DNA of 64,000 nucleotides from JANSWP01 sp041941305. Its GTDB lineage: Bacteria; Bacteroidota; Bacteroidia; Chitinophagales; Saprospiraceae. The translations under genes were made by a program, and so were the position numbers. Under the pieces are notes generated by a model. That model was not told the origin of the DNA. It searched no databases and worked only from the letters and a program-made list of their open reading frames with translations. The stretch covers positions 186,001 through 250,000 of the forward strand of contig JBGTQJ010000002.1 of NCBI GenBank assembly GCA_041941305.1, written 5' to 3'. Shown one piece after another: positions 7,796 through 17,104 of the stretch; position 1 is the first letter of the stretch; each line of letters begins with the position of its first letter.

Positions 7796-9610
7796 TTATT
7801 TGACGACGACTTCATCAGCAAAGAGCCATGCCCCTTTTCCAGCTGCTGGATGTCCTGTCGGGCATGTTTTAATATTCTTTGCAAATATTTTTATAAAACG
7901 TACTTCTTCCTGATCCAATGTTTGAGAAAAATATTTAACAATGGAATTATCTGTCAACGAAACTTCATGATAGAGTGGTTCCAAATCATTCCACTGGGTT
8001 CCGTTTTTTGAAAAACTGAATTGCACAAATTCCGGAAGGAAAATCCAGTTATTAAGTCCTTGAATAAATCCTGCTTCAATACTTTGAATTTTTTGAATAT
8101 TCTCCAGATCAATAACTGCTTCAAAATCGTTTTCCTGAATGCCCGGGAGGTATTGGAAATAATCAGTAGTCTCTTTCAGACCATCTGTCAACGCTTGCGG
8201 ATTATTGTATTTATTAGCAAGAGGGGTTAAAAAGTTCACCTTTTTATCAAAAGCGAGATGTCGTATTTGTGTTTTCGAACGTTCACTTTTATAGAAATCT
8301 GGATTTTCTATAATGCTTTGTTTGTGTTTTTCAATTTCGGAAAGCAACTCCTGAACGATTTCAGGATGTTTCTCAGAAATTTCATATTGCTCACCAGGAT
8401 CAATTTCGAGATTAAACAGTAAAGGCAATTTTCCATCAAAATAATCTTTTCTAGTTTGACTAGATGTTCTGACATGCAATTTCCAGGCACCTAGCCTGAC
8501 AGCGTGTAATTGTTTAGGACCATAATAAAAATAGGGTTCTTTGTCCTCTGGGAAAAAGCGAACTTCCCCTGAAAGCCAAGTGCTAATATCTTTTCCATCG
8601 ACAATATTTTCAGAAAGATGATGATTGGCCAGTTTCAAAAAAGAATGGTATAAATCCAAGGTACTGGCAGGTTGGTCACATATCATTCCTTCGGCGATTT
8701 TATTTTTCCAAAAAGCAATTCCAGGAACGCGCATTCCTCCTTCCCAGGTACTTCCTTTACCATCTCTCAGTAAGCCCGAAGAGCCTCCTTTTTCATTTTT
8801 AATTATCCACGGACCATTATCACTTGTAAAGAAAAGCAGTGTGTTTTCTACCAATCCAAGTTCTTCAACTGTTTTCCAAACCGCTCCCACACTCCAGTCT
8901 ATTTCTTCAACCACATCACCATATTGTCCCCGTTTTGATTTTCCAGCAAATTCCTCACCTGGATACAATGGAATATGCGGCATAGCATAAGGCAAATAAA
9001 CAAAAAAGGGTGATTCCTGATTTTTTTGAATAAACTCAATCGCCCGCTCAGTATATCTTTTTGTCAAAAGACTTTGGTCGGGTGAAACTTCTATTGTGTC
9101 ATTGCCCTCCATTAATGGAATTTCTCCCCAACGAGGAGGCAACATATCATTGCTGTAAGGCAAGCCCAAATATTCATCAAAGCCATTTTGAAGTGGCAGG
9201 AATTCTTTTTTGGTATTGCCCAAATGCCATTTTCCATAACAAGCAGTAGCATAACCTGCATTTTTTAAACCTTCAGCGATTGTTACTTCTTTAGGATGTA
9301 AACCTCTGGAAGAGTTTGGAACGAGTACCCATGAAAAACCAGAACGAATGGGGTACCGCCCGGTCAAAAGTGCATAACGACTAGCTGTACAGGCGGGTGA
9401 TCCGGAATAGAAGTTGGTGAATTTCAATCCTTGAGCAGCCATTCGATCCAAGTTAGGCGTACGAATAGTAGGATGTCCATAGTTTCCCAGATCTCCATAA
9501 CCAAGGTCATCGCAGAAAAAGAGGATGATGTTTGGGGGGGAAGGGATTTGGTTTTTTTGATGACAGGAAATAAGAAGAAATATGGAGAAAAGGAAAAAGT
9601 GGTATTTCAT
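7796..9610 (-). CDS. Sulfatase (arylsulfatase family) lipoprotein with discoidin-like C-terminal domain
   Basis: Sulfatases remove sulfate esters using a formylglycine made from a Cys or Ser. The signature is CTASRYALLTGRYP, so the Cys (residue 74 from my start) is in CxAxR context and would need a formylglycine-generating enzyme. Metal ligands are visible in FFCDDLGYGDLG and in TSDNGPW. I chose the ATG at 9610 rather than the longer frame (to 9709) because it gives a typical lipoprotein signal MKYHFFLFSIFLLISC with Cys16. The last ~140 residues (ALTDGLKETTDYFQYLPG onward) resemble an F5/8 type C or CBM32-like module. Export and cell-surface display are likely. No SusC/SusD pair is adjacent, so this is not obviously part of a polysaccharide locus. 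Confidence 0.9.
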   Translation of the reverse strand: MKYHFFLFSIFLLISCHQKNQIPSPPNIILFFCDDLGYGDLGNYGHPTIRTPNLDRMAAQGLKFTNFYSGSPACTASRYALLTGRYPIRSGFSWVLVPNSSRGLHPKEVTIAEGLKNAGYATACYGKWHLGNTKKEFLPLQNGFDEYLGLPYSNDMLPPRWGEIPLMEGNDTIEVSPDQSLLTKRYTERAIEFIQKNQESPFFVYLPYAMPHIPLYPGEEFAGKSKRGQYGDVVEEIDWSVGAVWKTVEELGLVENTLLFFTSDNGPWIIKNEKGGSSGLLRDGKGSTWEGGMRVPGIAFWKNKIAEGMICDQPASTLDLYHSFLKLANHHLSENIVDGKDISTWLSGEVRFFPEDKEPYFYYGPKQLHAVRLGAWKLHVRTSSQTRKDYFDGKLPLLFNLEIDPGEQYEISEKHPEIVQELLSEIEKHKQSIIENPDFYKSERSKTQIRHLAFDKKVNFLTPLANKYNNPQALTDGLKETTDYFQYLPGIQENDFEAVIDLENIQKIQSIEAGFIQGLNNWIFLPEFVQFSFSKNGTQWNDLEPLYHEVSLTDNSIVKYFSQTLDQEEVRFIKIFAKNIKTCPTGHPAAGKGAWLFADEVVVK

Positions 9611-9793
9611 TGTGAAATAGGTATTTTGACACTGTTTCAAAGGAATCTCTGTGGGAAAAGGCACAGATTTAACTGATTGCCACTGTTTTATGAAATGTAA
9701 AAGTATCAAAATGACTTGTATTTCCTAAGCTAAACAGCACTTGACATACTTCCTCCGTTTAAATTTTATCTGCCTTGCTTCAATTTCTTTAGT

Positions 9794-10624
9794 ATGAAAA
9801 AGATCACTATCTCTTTCTTGTTGTTTTTGCCTTTTCTGCTGTCCAGCCAAATCATCCCCAATGGTAATTTTGAGGAATGGGAAGTAATAGATGATATAGA
9901 AATTCCTGTAAATTGGACTTTAGAAAAAACGCATCTTGATTCAATCTTAAAGAAGCCTTCTTCCTTTGATGGAGAATATGCGGTAGAACTTATTTCATTG
10001 GCTGGAGATGGCTCCCCTAGCTATATAAACTTTGAAAATAGATTTCCAATTCATTTGGCCCCTACCAAAATATCAGCTCAAATAAAATACAGTGAAATGT
10101 GGGCAGAAATAAAATGGTGGATGGCTATTCAAATGCATGAAAGGAATGGAAACTGGCAGTTAATTGCAGACACTGTGTTTACTGAAGATATTAACGATTT
10201 TATTCCTATTGAACTATCCCTGTCAGTAAAAGATCGCTTTGGTTTTGATAGTTTGAGTATTCGATTTTATTGCAGTAATTCGGGGAATGGTTTAGGATTT
10301 GGGTTAGCTCACTTAACAATTGACCAAGTTCATGCCTCCAATTTTGATAATCCAACTAACCCTGAAAATCTATTTATTAGTCGTCTTTTTCCAAATCCCG
10401 CAACAGAGAAGCTTTTTATTGAAAATTATTGTGTAGATAGTGACGGATCAGCCCGTTATCGCATTTTTGATTTTTATGGCAGGTTGTTAGATGATTTTCA
10501 TTTAGCTTGTGATTCGGGCATTGTTGAAATTCCATTAGACAATTATACCCCAGGGACATATTTTCTTCAACATTGTTTGACAGATTGTATTTTGAATGTG
10601 AAAAAGTTTGTTATCACTCACTAA
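9794..10624 (+). CDS. Secreted protein with T9SS C-terminal sorting domain
   Basis: A signal peptide (MKKITISFLLFLPFLLSSQ) is followed by an all-beta region starting IIPNGNFEEWEV, the kind of opening seen in carbohydrate-binding-like or PCMD-like modules. The last ~80 residues are a type A T9SS sorting domain: the LFPNPATEKLFIE turn, YRIFDFYGRLL and a closing TPGTYFLQH. The 276-residue protein should therefore cross the outer membrane through the type IX system and be attached to the surface. No catalytic domain is recognisable. It is divergent from the sulfatase and convergent with the next gene, 6 bases away. Confidence 0.8.
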   Translation: MKKITISFLLFLPFLLSSQIIPNGNFEEWEVIDDIEIPVNWTLEKTHLDSILKKPSSFDGEYAVELISLAGDGSPSYINFENRFPIHLAPTKISAQIKYSEMWAEIKWWMAIQMHERNGNWQLIADTVFTEDINDFIPIELSLSVKDRFGFDSLSIRFYCSNSGNGLGFGLAHLTIDQVHASNFDNPTNPENLFISRLFPNPATEKLFIENYCVDSDGSARYRIFDFYGRLLDDFHLACDSGIVEIPLDNYTPGTYFLQHCLTDCILNVKKFVITH

Positions 10625-10630
10625 ACCTGC

Positions 10631-11290
10631 TTATTTTTTCTTTTTCTTAAAATCCCCTCGTTTCCATGCATCAAAGAATTTTTTCCATGCGATTGGATTG
10701 TAGATGTTCATTGGAGGTTGCTGACCAATGTAGTAATATTCTTTAGCTTGTTGGCGTAGATAATAGTTGGCATTTTCTTTTGGGTCAGTTGTCACTTCAC
10801 TTCGCATCTTATCCAGAGATTCTCTGGCCAAGTTTTTTGCCGCAATGTCTTGCATTTCAGAAGAAACGTCCATCGCCAGAAATTCAAGTTTGAAGTGTTC
10901 GCGACTTGGCCAGGGAAATACGACGGTTTCAGGAAGGTTGATGGTATCACGTGTCATCAATTGAACAAGAGAATAGCGATTTTCGGTTAAGGTATCTGGA
11001 AGGGTAAATTCTACTGTTTGATAGCCAACCGCAGAAAATTCGATTACATCGCCTTTTTGGACAACAATAGAAAAGAAGCCATTAAAATCAGAATAGGTAC
11101 CTCGCGCTTTATCCTTTACCAAAATATTGGTGTAGGGAACAGGGATTAAATCAGCGTCAGTTCCATCAAGTACCATTCCAGAAAATTGGACAAGATTTTG
11201 GTCGTCAGTTGTCTGCCCCACCAGATTTTGAGCGATCAAAACGGATAGTAGTAAAAAAATATATTGACAGGTACGTTTCATGTTTTTCAA
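10631..11290 (-). CDS. Secreted carboxypeptidase-regulatory-like domain protein
   Basis: A signal peptide (MKRTCQYIFLLLSVLIAQNLVGQ, preceded by MKN) leads into a CarboxypepD_reg-like beta domain: VQFSGMVLDGTDADLIPVPYTNILVKD in short pieces, then RGTYSDFNGFFSIVVQKGD and EFSAVGYQTVEF. The C-terminal half is helical and ends in a lysine-rich tail KKKKK. This is a common Bacteroidota periplasmic or surface protein of unknown role; 219 residues. ATG 11281 is an equally possible start. It is not attached to a TonB receptor. Neighbour lon is on the same strand 84 bases upstream, but I see no evidence that they work together. Confidence 0.8.
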   Translation of the reverse strand: MKNMKRTCQYIFLLLSVLIAQNLVGQTTDDQNLVQFSGMVLDGTDADLIPVPYTNILVKDKARGTYSDFNGFFSIVVQKGDVIEFSAVGYQTVEFTLPDTLTENRYSLVQLMTRDTINLPETVVFPWPSREHFKLEFLAMDVSSEMQDIAAKNLARESLDKMRSEVTTDPKENANYYLRQQAKEYYYIGQQPPMNIYNPIAWKKFFDAWKRGDFKKKKK

Positions 11291-11373
11291 ATTTCGATAT
11301 GAAATACGAAGGCGTGTACTTTTTCTTTCCTAGTTAAGACGCATGACCAATAAGAAAGGTTTGATGAGCAAAA

Positions 11374-13794
11374 TTATTTCTTGCCAATTCCCAACCCCAA
11401 ATTCAAGACTTCTTGCATTTTACTAACATAGTGGAATGTTACGCCTTTTATATAACTTGGGTTAATTTCCTCTACATGCTTTTCATTCTCCTTTGATAAA
11501 ATAACTTCTTTGATACCAGCTCTTTTGGCAGCTAAGATTTTCTCTTTGATTCCACCTACCGGCAAAACTTTTCCCCTTAATGTGATTTCCCCGGTCATCG
11601 CGACATGAGATTTAATCGGCTTTTTGCTAAACACGGATGTTAAGGCACTTAGCATGGTAATTCCTGCAGAGGGACCATCTTTGGGAATTGCACCTTCCGG
11701 AACATGTATATGAATGTCTTTTTCATTAAAGAGTGTGGAATCAATGCCCAAAACCTTGCTGTTTGCTTTGATATAGCTCAATGCAGTAGTGGCTGATTCT
11801 TTCATCACATTGCCCAGGTTTCCAGTCAATGTCATGCTTCCTTTTCCACTGTTTAAGCTAGCTTCAATAAAAAGAATGTCTCCTCCTGTTCGGGTCCAGG
11901 CCAATCCCACTGCTACTCCGGGAGGTTGTTTTTCTTTATATAAATCCGCAGAAAAACGAGTAGGTCCGAGAATATCTCTCAATTCTTCGGGTTTGATAGA
12001 AACATTGTATTGCTCTTCCATGGCCACTTTTTTGGCTGTGTTACGCATCACTCCTGCGATGTGCCGATCTAAAGAACGAACACCCGATTCTCGAGTATAA
12101 GATTGAATAATAGCCGTCAATGTTTTTTGATTCAAACGAACATCTTTTGCTTTTAATCCATGTTCTTCTCTCTGTTTAGGCACCAAATGTTTTTTTGCAA
12201 TTTCAACCTTTTCTTCAGTAGAATAACCGCTCACATGGATGATTTCCATTCTATCCAAAAGCGCAGGTTGGATTCTATTCAGGCCATTTGCAGTGGCAAT
12301 AAATAGGACTTTTGACAAGTCGTATTCCATTTCAAGGTAATTGTCATAAAAAGTCGTATTCTGCTCTGGATCGAGGACTTCCAAAAGAGCGGAGGAAGGA
12401 TCTCCCCGAAAATCTTTTCCAACTTTATCTATTTCATCCAAGATAAAAACAGGGTTGGATGACTTGGCTTTTTTCAAAGATTGAATGATCCGACCGGGCA
12501 TCGCACCAATGTATGTTTTCCGATGACCGCGAATTTCAGATTCGTCATGAAGGCCGCCCAAAGACATGCGCACAAATTTTCGTTTGAGCGCACGAGCAAT
12601 AGATTTGCCCAAAGAAGTTTTTCCTACACCCGGAGGGCCAACCAAACACAAGATTGGGGCTTTCATATCACCCTTCAATTTCAACACAGCTAAATGCTCT
12701 AAGATTCGTTCTTTCACTTTTTCAAGTCCGTGATGATCTTTATCGAGTACTTTTTTGACCTTTGGTAAATCAAAATTGTCTTTTGTAAATTCATTCCAGG
12801 GAAGATCCAACAACAACTCCAGGTAAGTCAATTGAACCGAAAATTCAGCGACCTGAGGATTCATTCTGCGCAATTTTGCCAATTCCTTATTGAAAGTATC
12901 TTCCACCTCTTTGGGCCAATCTTTCTTTTTTGCTCGTAGCTTGAGGTTTCGGATATCCTCTTCCTGGGGATTGTTACCCAATTCCTCCTGGATGGTTTTG
13001 AGCTGTTGATTAAGGAAATAATCCCGTTGTTGCTTTTCTATATCCGTTCTGACCTTATTTTCTATTTGGTCTTTTAATTCCAATAATTGCAATTCTCCAT
13101 CCATATGTTGAACAATCGCTTCGGCTTTGTCGCGAAGATTGTTCATTTCCAGAATGGTTTGTTTGATGGAAACTTTGTTACCCAAATTAGAAGCGATGAA
13201 ATTGAGCAAAAAACTTGGGTTGGTAATATTTCTAAGCATTACAATTGCCTCTGTAGGAATGTGAGGAGACAACTGAATGATTTGTTTGGCTTTATCCATT
13301 ATTGAAGCTATCAGAGCTTCAAATTCAAGCTGGTTTTCGGCGTCTTGATAAATTAATTCCTCAATATAGCCTTGCATGAATGGGTACTCACTCAACATCT
13401 CTTTTAAATGGAACCGCTTTCTACCTTGCAGAATTGCAGTAGTTGTTCCATCTGGCATCCGAATTAGCTTAATAATTCTTGCGATTGTTCCAATTTTAAA
13501 CAAATCATCGGCAGTTGGACTTTCTATCTTGGTATCTTGTTGAGAAAGCACTCCAATAATTCGGTTATCATTATAAGCTTGCTGAATGGCTTTAATGGAT
13601 TTGTCACGACCAACAGTAATTGGAATGACAATACCAGGAAAGAGTACAGTGTTTTTTAAAGCCAAAATGGGAACGATATCCGGGTAGGTTTCTTGAATGT
13701 TGCGTTCATCCTCTTCATCAATCGAGATCAAAGGCATGAAATCCGTTTCTTCATCAAATCCGTGATGGGAAAATATCTCTTCAAAAATTCGCAT
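11374..13794 (-). CDS. lon: ATP-dependent Lon protease
   Basis: Lon degrades damaged and regulatory proteins. The N-terminal LAN domain (IVPILALKNTVLFPGIVIPI) is followed by a coiled-coil stretch, an AAA+ domain (Walker A GPPGVGKTS near residue 386-394, Walker B FILDEIDK) and the peptidase domain with the Ser-Lys dyad: Ser709 in KDGPSAGITM and Lys750 in PVGGIKEKIL. I took the ATG at 13794 (MRIFEEIFSHHGFD) as the start, giving 806 residues; a longer frame to 13872 adds 26 residues unlike the family. The upstream 479 bases carry several palindromes (see separate entries), possibly for stress regulation. Confidence 0.96.
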   Translation of the reverse strand: MRIFEEIFSHHGFDEETDFMPLISIDEEDERNIQETYPDIVPILALKNTVLFPGIVIPITVGRDKSIKAIQQAYNDNRIIGVLSQQDTKIESPTADDLFKIGTIARIIKLIRMPDGTTTAILQGRKRFHLKEMLSEYPFMQGYIEELIYQDAENQLEFEALIASIMDKAKQIIQLSPHIPTEAIVMLRNITNPSFLLNFIASNLGNKVSIKQTILEMNNLRDKAEAIVQHMDGELQLLELKDQIENKVRTDIEKQQRDYFLNQQLKTIQEELGNNPQEEDIRNLKLRAKKKDWPKEVEDTFNKELAKLRRMNPQVAEFSVQLTYLELLLDLPWNEFTKDNFDLPKVKKVLDKDHHGLEKVKERILEHLAVLKLKGDMKAPILCLVGPPGVGKTSLGKSIARALKRKFVRMSLGGLHDESEIRGHRKTYIGAMPGRIIQSLKKAKSSNPVFILDEIDKVGKDFRGDPSSALLEVLDPEQNTTFYDNYLEMEYDLSKVLFIATANGLNRIQPALLDRMEIIHVSGYSTEEKVEIAKKHLVPKQREEHGLKAKDVRLNQKTLTAIIQSYTRESGVRSLDRHIAGVMRNTAKKVAMEEQYNVSIKPEELRDILGPTRFSADLYKEKQPPGVAVGLAWTRTGGDILFIEASLNSGKGSMTLTGNLGNVMKESATTALSYIKANSKVLGIDSTLFNEKDIHIHVPEGAIPKDGPSAGITMLSALTSVFSKKPIKSHVAMTGEITLRGKVLPVGGIKEKILAAKRAGIKEVILSKENEKHVEEINPSYIKGVTFHYVSKMQEVLNLGLGIGKK

Positions 13795-13827
13795 ACTGTA
13801 TATAAAAGGGCTTTTCAAATTTCGAAA

Positions 13828-13869
13828 AATCTTCAAAAAAGCACGTTTTCCAAAAATCTTTTGAAGATT
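13828..13869 (-). promoter_or_regulatory. Inverted repeat in the lon 5' leader
   Basis: AATCTTCAAAA (13828-13838) and TTTTGAAGATT (13859-13869) are perfect 11-bp complements separated by 20 bases, about 35-75 bases before the lon ATG. As RNA it would fold a hairpin in the 5' untranslated region; as DNA it could be a binding site. A heat-sensitive leader structure is one possibility, but that is speculation. Confidence 0.4.
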
Positions 13870-13890
13870 CAAAAAGAGCCTGATTTAAAG

Positions 13891-13903
13891 TGTCAGTTTG
13901 ACA
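13891..13903. promoter_or_regulatory. Palindrome TGTCAGTTTGACA upstream of lon
   Basis: A 13-base palindrome (5-bp arms, 3-base centre) lies 97 bases before the lon ATG. The size and symmetry fit a dimeric regulator's operator. A second palindrome with the same centre design, GGTGTTTGACACC, lies at 14160-14172. I cannot name the regulator. Confidence 0.4.
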
Positions 13904-14273
13904 GAAAATCAGCATATTTTAAATCTGTTGAGATTCGTCAAGTTTTGTGCCATTGCTGGTAATTGTAAGGAATTGGCAAAAACGCCTAAAGTTAGGCAAA
14001 AATAAGCTTTGGCAAGAAAGAATTATCCGACAAAAAGTCAGTGTGTAAGGTAGGGTATAAAGGTCATGGATAAACAATTCTTTACTTTTCGGTGTGCGCT
14101 TTTAAAAGTTCAAGACCAAGGTTAAGTGCAAAATATGTACTTATTGCTAATGGTCGTTTGGTGTTTGACACCTGAAAAATGGCTTTATGACCTTAATTAT
14201 TATGGTGTTTATTCAGTAAGATTTATCAAGAAAGTGAAAATTGAATCTTAAAATCTGCTTCCTGCCATATAAA

Positions 14274-16202
14274 TCAACTTTCAACTAATTCCAGCTCTTC
14301 TGATTCCACGTTGGATTCCATTTCAGTTTTCTCTGTTCCATCTTCCATTTCATCTTTTTCCACTCTCAGGTTTTCAATAATGAAGGTTTGACGTTGTGGT
14401 GTATTTTTTCCCATATAATAACTCAATACTTTTTCCAAATCTGTATCTTCATGAAGGATGACCGGCTCTAATCGAATGTTTTCTCCAATAAAGTCACCAA
14501 ACTCAGAGGGAGAAATCTCACCCAAACCCTTAAAACGAGTAATTTCAGCTTTGCCTCTCAATTTTTTTATGGCTGCTTGTTTTTCAGACTCGCTATAGCA
14601 GTAAAAAGTTTGTTTTTTATCCCTTACTCTAAAGAGAGGGGTATCCAAAATAAACAGATGACCATTCCGTACCAAATCAGGAAAGTATTGAAGAAAGAAA
14701 GTTAACAACAACAATCGAATGTGCATGCCATCTACATCTGCATCAGTAGCAATAACTACTTGATTGAATCTTAAATCATCAATACCATCCTCGACGTTTA
14801 AAGCATGTTGTAAGAGATGTAATTCCTCATTTTGATATATTTCCTTCCGGGTAAGTCCAAAGCAATTCTTGGGTTTTCCACGAAGGCTAAATACTGCCTG
14901 TGTTTGAACATCTCGTGCTTTGGTTATCGAACCACTTGCAGAATCTCCTTCGGTAATAAATATGGTGGTTTTCAAACGGATTTCCTCAGGAGATTTTCTA
15001 TTAGAATCAGTTAAATGTACTCTACAGTCCCGCAATTTTTTGTTGTGGACATTGGCTTTTCGATTCTTCTGATTTGCTTCTTTTTTGATTGCGGCAATTT
15101 CTTTCCTTTCCCTTTCCGATTGCTTAATTCGCTTTTCAATCGATTTGGCAACTTCAGGATTTCTATGTAAGAAATTGTCTAACTCGCGTTTAACAAAATC
15201 ATTTATGAAAGACCGCATGGTAGGACCATCAGGACCAACTTTGTCAGAACCCAATTTTGTTTTGGTTTGAGATTCAAAAACGGGTTCTTCAACTCGAACA
15301 CTAATAGCTGCAATAATAGAAGCACGTACATCTTTTGCATCATAACTTTTGTTGAAAAAGCCACGAATGGTATTCACAACTGCCTCTTTGAAAGCATTCA
15401 AATGGGTTCCTCCCTGAGTAGTGTTTTGACCATTGACAAAAGAATAATATTGCTCTCCGTATTGACCACCATGAGTCATTGCAATTTCAATATCTTCTCC
15501 AGTCATATGGATCACTGGATAGCGCAACAACTCAGGATTGGTCTTTTTAGACAGCAAATCAAATAAGCCATTTTTTGAATAAAGGACTTTATTGTTAAAA
15601 TGAATTCGTAAGCCTGCATTTAGATAAGCATAATTCCAAAGTTGATTTTCTACATACTCTGGTCGAAAACGGTAGTTTTTGAAAACAGAATTATCGGGTT
15701 TGAAAAAGACAATAGTTCCGTTATCCTCTTTAGTTTTTGCTATTCTATGTTCTTTAATGATTTCTCCTCTTTCAAATTCCGCCACCTTGGTTTTTCCTTC
15801 CCGAATTGCTTGAACTTTGAAGTAATCGGAAAGTGCATTAACTGCTTTGGTTCCTACCCCATTCAAGCCAACAGATTTTTTAAAGGCTTTGGAATCGTAT
15901 TTCCCACCAGTATTAATTTTTGATACACAATCAACTACTTTTCCCAAAGGAATTCCTCGACCAAAGTCACGGATTTGGACAGCTCCATCTTCAATTTTCA
16001 CTTCAATTTGTTTCCCAAATCCCATCACAAATTCATCAATAGAATTGTCAAAAACTTCTTTGAGCAAAACGTAAATTCCATCATCTGCAGCTGATCCATC
16101 CCCCAACTTTCCAATGTACATACCTGGGCGCATTCGGATGTGCTCTTTCCAATCGAGTGAGCGAATATTGTCTTCGGTATAATTAATCTGTCCGTTGGCC
16201 AT
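14274..16202 (-). CDS. parE: DNA topoisomerase IV subunit B
   Basis: This type IIA topoisomerase ATPase subunit decatenates daughter chromosomes with ParC. The GHKL ATPase domain shows EVFDNSIDEF, the glycine-rich lid GLNGVGTKAVNALS and the transducer-like middle. The TOPRIM domain has FITEGDSASGSI and ATDADVDGMHIR. The protein is 642 residues with an acidic tail, matching the Bacteroidota ParE pattern better than GyrB, though a GyrB assignment cannot be fully excluded from sequence reading alone. parC is not adjacent here. A promoter matching TTG-N20-TACCTTTG lies about 107 bases upstream. Confidence 0.88.
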   Translation of the reverse strand: MANGQINYTEDNIRSLDWKEHIRMRPGMYIGKLGDGSAADDGIYVLLKEVFDNSIDEFVMGFGKQIEVKIEDGAVQIRDFGRGIPLGKVVDCVSKINTGGKYDSKAFKKSVGLNGVGTKAVNALSDYFKVQAIREGKTKVAEFERGEIIKEHRIAKTKEDNGTIVFFKPDNSVFKNYRFRPEYVENQLWNYAYLNAGLRIHFNNKVLYSKNGLFDLLSKKTNPELLRYPVIHMTGEDIEIAMTHGGQYGEQYYSFVNGQNTTQGGTHLNAFKEAVVNTIRGFFNKSYDAKDVRASIIAAISVRVEEPVFESQTKTKLGSDKVGPDGPTMRSFINDFVKRELDNFLHRNPEVAKSIEKRIKQSERERKEIAAIKKEANQKNRKANVHNKKLRDCRVHLTDSNRKSPEEIRLKTTIFITEGDSASGSITKARDVQTQAVFSLRGKPKNCFGLTRKEIYQNEELHLLQHALNVEDGIDDLRFNQVVIATDADVDGMHIRLLLLTFFLQYFPDLVRNGHLFILDTPLFRVRDKKQTFYCYSESEKQAAIKKLRGKAEITRFKGLGEISPSEFGDFIGENIRLEPVILHEDTDLEKVLSYYMGKNTPQRQTFIIENLRVEKDEMEDGTEKTEMESNVESEELELVES

Positions 16203-16308
16203 ATTCCTTATTTGGGTTTTTTATCAAATTTTGCTAACAAAGCGGCAAGATAATGGTTTTAGAAGTGGTGTTAAATCATTTTTTTCCACACTTACCACTA
16301 ACTTTACA

Positions 16309-16339
16309 CAAAGGTAAAAATGAAAAATGATTTTTACAA
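16309..16339 (-). promoter_or_regulatory. Predicted parE promoter
   Basis: On the minus strand, TTG (complement of 16337-16339), a 20-base spacer and TACCTTTG (complement of 16309-16316) match the Bacteroidota sigma consensus TTG-N19-21-TAnnTTTG exactly. The start point would be near 16302, about 100 bases before the parE ATG. Its upstream element lies in the first copy of the tandem repeat at 16331-16383. Confidence 0.6.
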
Positions 16340-16383
16340 CAAATTGTTTATAAATTATCTTTTTACAACAAATTTGTTTATAT
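16331..16383 (+). repeat. Two-copy tandem repeat between parE and the divergent gene
   Basis: TTTTTACAACAAATTGTTTA (16331-16350) recurs at 16360 as TTTTTACAACAAATTTGTTT with one extra T, a period of 29 bases. The repeats abut the ATG at 16390 and contain the predicted upstream element of the parE promoter. Two copies of a partly palindromic AT-rich unit in a divergent promoter suggest a regulator site. Confidence 0.6.
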
Positions 16384-16389
16384 ATTTGA

Positions 16390-16911
16390 ATGAATCAAGA
16401 ACTTCCATATCATAATCATCCGGCGATGCAAATGATTTGTGCGGCAATTCTGAAAGATTTGAGACTGGAAACAATTGGTGCTGTATTGGTGCTCATTGCA
16501 GGAAGTGTAGCGTTTACTTTTGGTTATTCCAAAAGTATATTACTACTTGTTTTAAGCTGGGTACTGATTTATTTTGGTGTCAAATACACATGGAGAGCTC
16601 TGAAAATTCAAAATGTAGAGGAAAGTGAATTGATAAAGCTATTAATAAAGAAACCAGAAAAAATTGTTTGGGTCTATTCCGTAATCACTAATCGAATGCC
16701 CTTTGGACTTCAATTTTCCCAAACTGGCTTGATGTATTTTAAGATGATTGATGGAGATGAAATATCAATTTCTTTACCTAACAAAGAAATGAAGGTTGTT
16801 TCTCGTTTTTTAAACCGATTGTTGCCTCATGCGACATTTGGATATTCCGAAGATAAGGAAAAAGCATTTCGAAAAAACCCTGAAATTTTGATTCGAGACT
16901 TCGAAAAATAA
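16390..16911 (+). CDS. Hypothetical membrane protein
   Basis: I do not recognise the family. Two hydrophobic segments near the N-terminus (about 26-44 and 46-64, IGAVLVLIAGSVAFTFGYS and LLLVLSWVLIYFGVKYTW) are followed by a soluble region of about 105 residues rich in beta-forming and basic residues, ending FLNRLLPHATFGYSEDKEKA and a short tail. It looks like a two-helix anchored cytoplasmic domain, perhaps like PH-domain-type membrane proteins. A start at ATG 16426 (MQMICAAIL) is possible and would allow the TATATTTG at 16381-16388 to serve as promoter. Divergent from parE. Confidence 0.65.
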   Translation: MNQELPYHNHPAMQMICAAILKDLRLETIGAVLVLIAGSVAFTFGYSKSILLLVLSWVLIYFGVKYTWRALKIQNVEESELIKLLIKKPEKIVWVYSVITNRMPFGLQFSQTGLMYFKMIDGDEISISLPNKEMKVVSRFLNRLLPHATFGYSEDKEKAFRKNPEILIRDFEK

Positions 16912-17104
16912 ACGCTTTTCACTTTTTATCTTTAAAATCCTAAATTTACCCGCTAACCAATTATACTTTGACGGAGTGAAAAAATGAAAATTATCTTTAT
17001 GGAGGTCTGACAGCATCGCGGTTTGTTATCTGGCTAATTAAATAATCACTTTTTTATCCCATTAAACATATAAACCTCTTTTAGGAAAACTTATTCAACA
17101 TTAA

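Larger units (their letters stand above)
13795..14273. other. 479-base gap upstream of lon with inverted repeats
   Basis: No gene is apparent. It contains an 11-bp inverted repeat close to the lon start (13828-13838 with 13859-13869), the palindrome TGTCA-gtt-TGACA (13891-13903), GCCTAA-ag-TTAGGC (13984-13997) and GGTGT-ttg-ACACC (14160-14172). parE ends at 14274 on the same strand, so this gap is both the 3' side of parE and the promoter region of lon. A sequence resembling TTGACG, about 15 bases, TAAAAT occurs on the minus strand near 13919-13944 but I do not trust it as a promoter. Confidence 0.6.

Noticed and set aside
9611..9709. Longer N-terminus for the sulfatase
   Set aside because: The added 33 residues do not look like protein of the family and lie before a clear lipoprotein signal starting at 9610.
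7796..11290. A polysaccharide utilisation locus around the sulfatase
   Set aside because: No SusC/SusD pair, glycoside hydrolase or regulator is adjacent; the T9SS protein and the CarboxypepD_reg protein do not make such a locus.
13919..13944. Sigma-70-like promoter TTGACG-N15-TAAAAT before lon
   Set aside because: The pattern does not fit the Bacteroidota consensus and the region is AT-rich, so chance is likely.
16331..16383. A CRISPR-like array
   Set aside because: Only two copies with a spacer of about 9 bases and no cas genes; it is a promoter tandem repeat.
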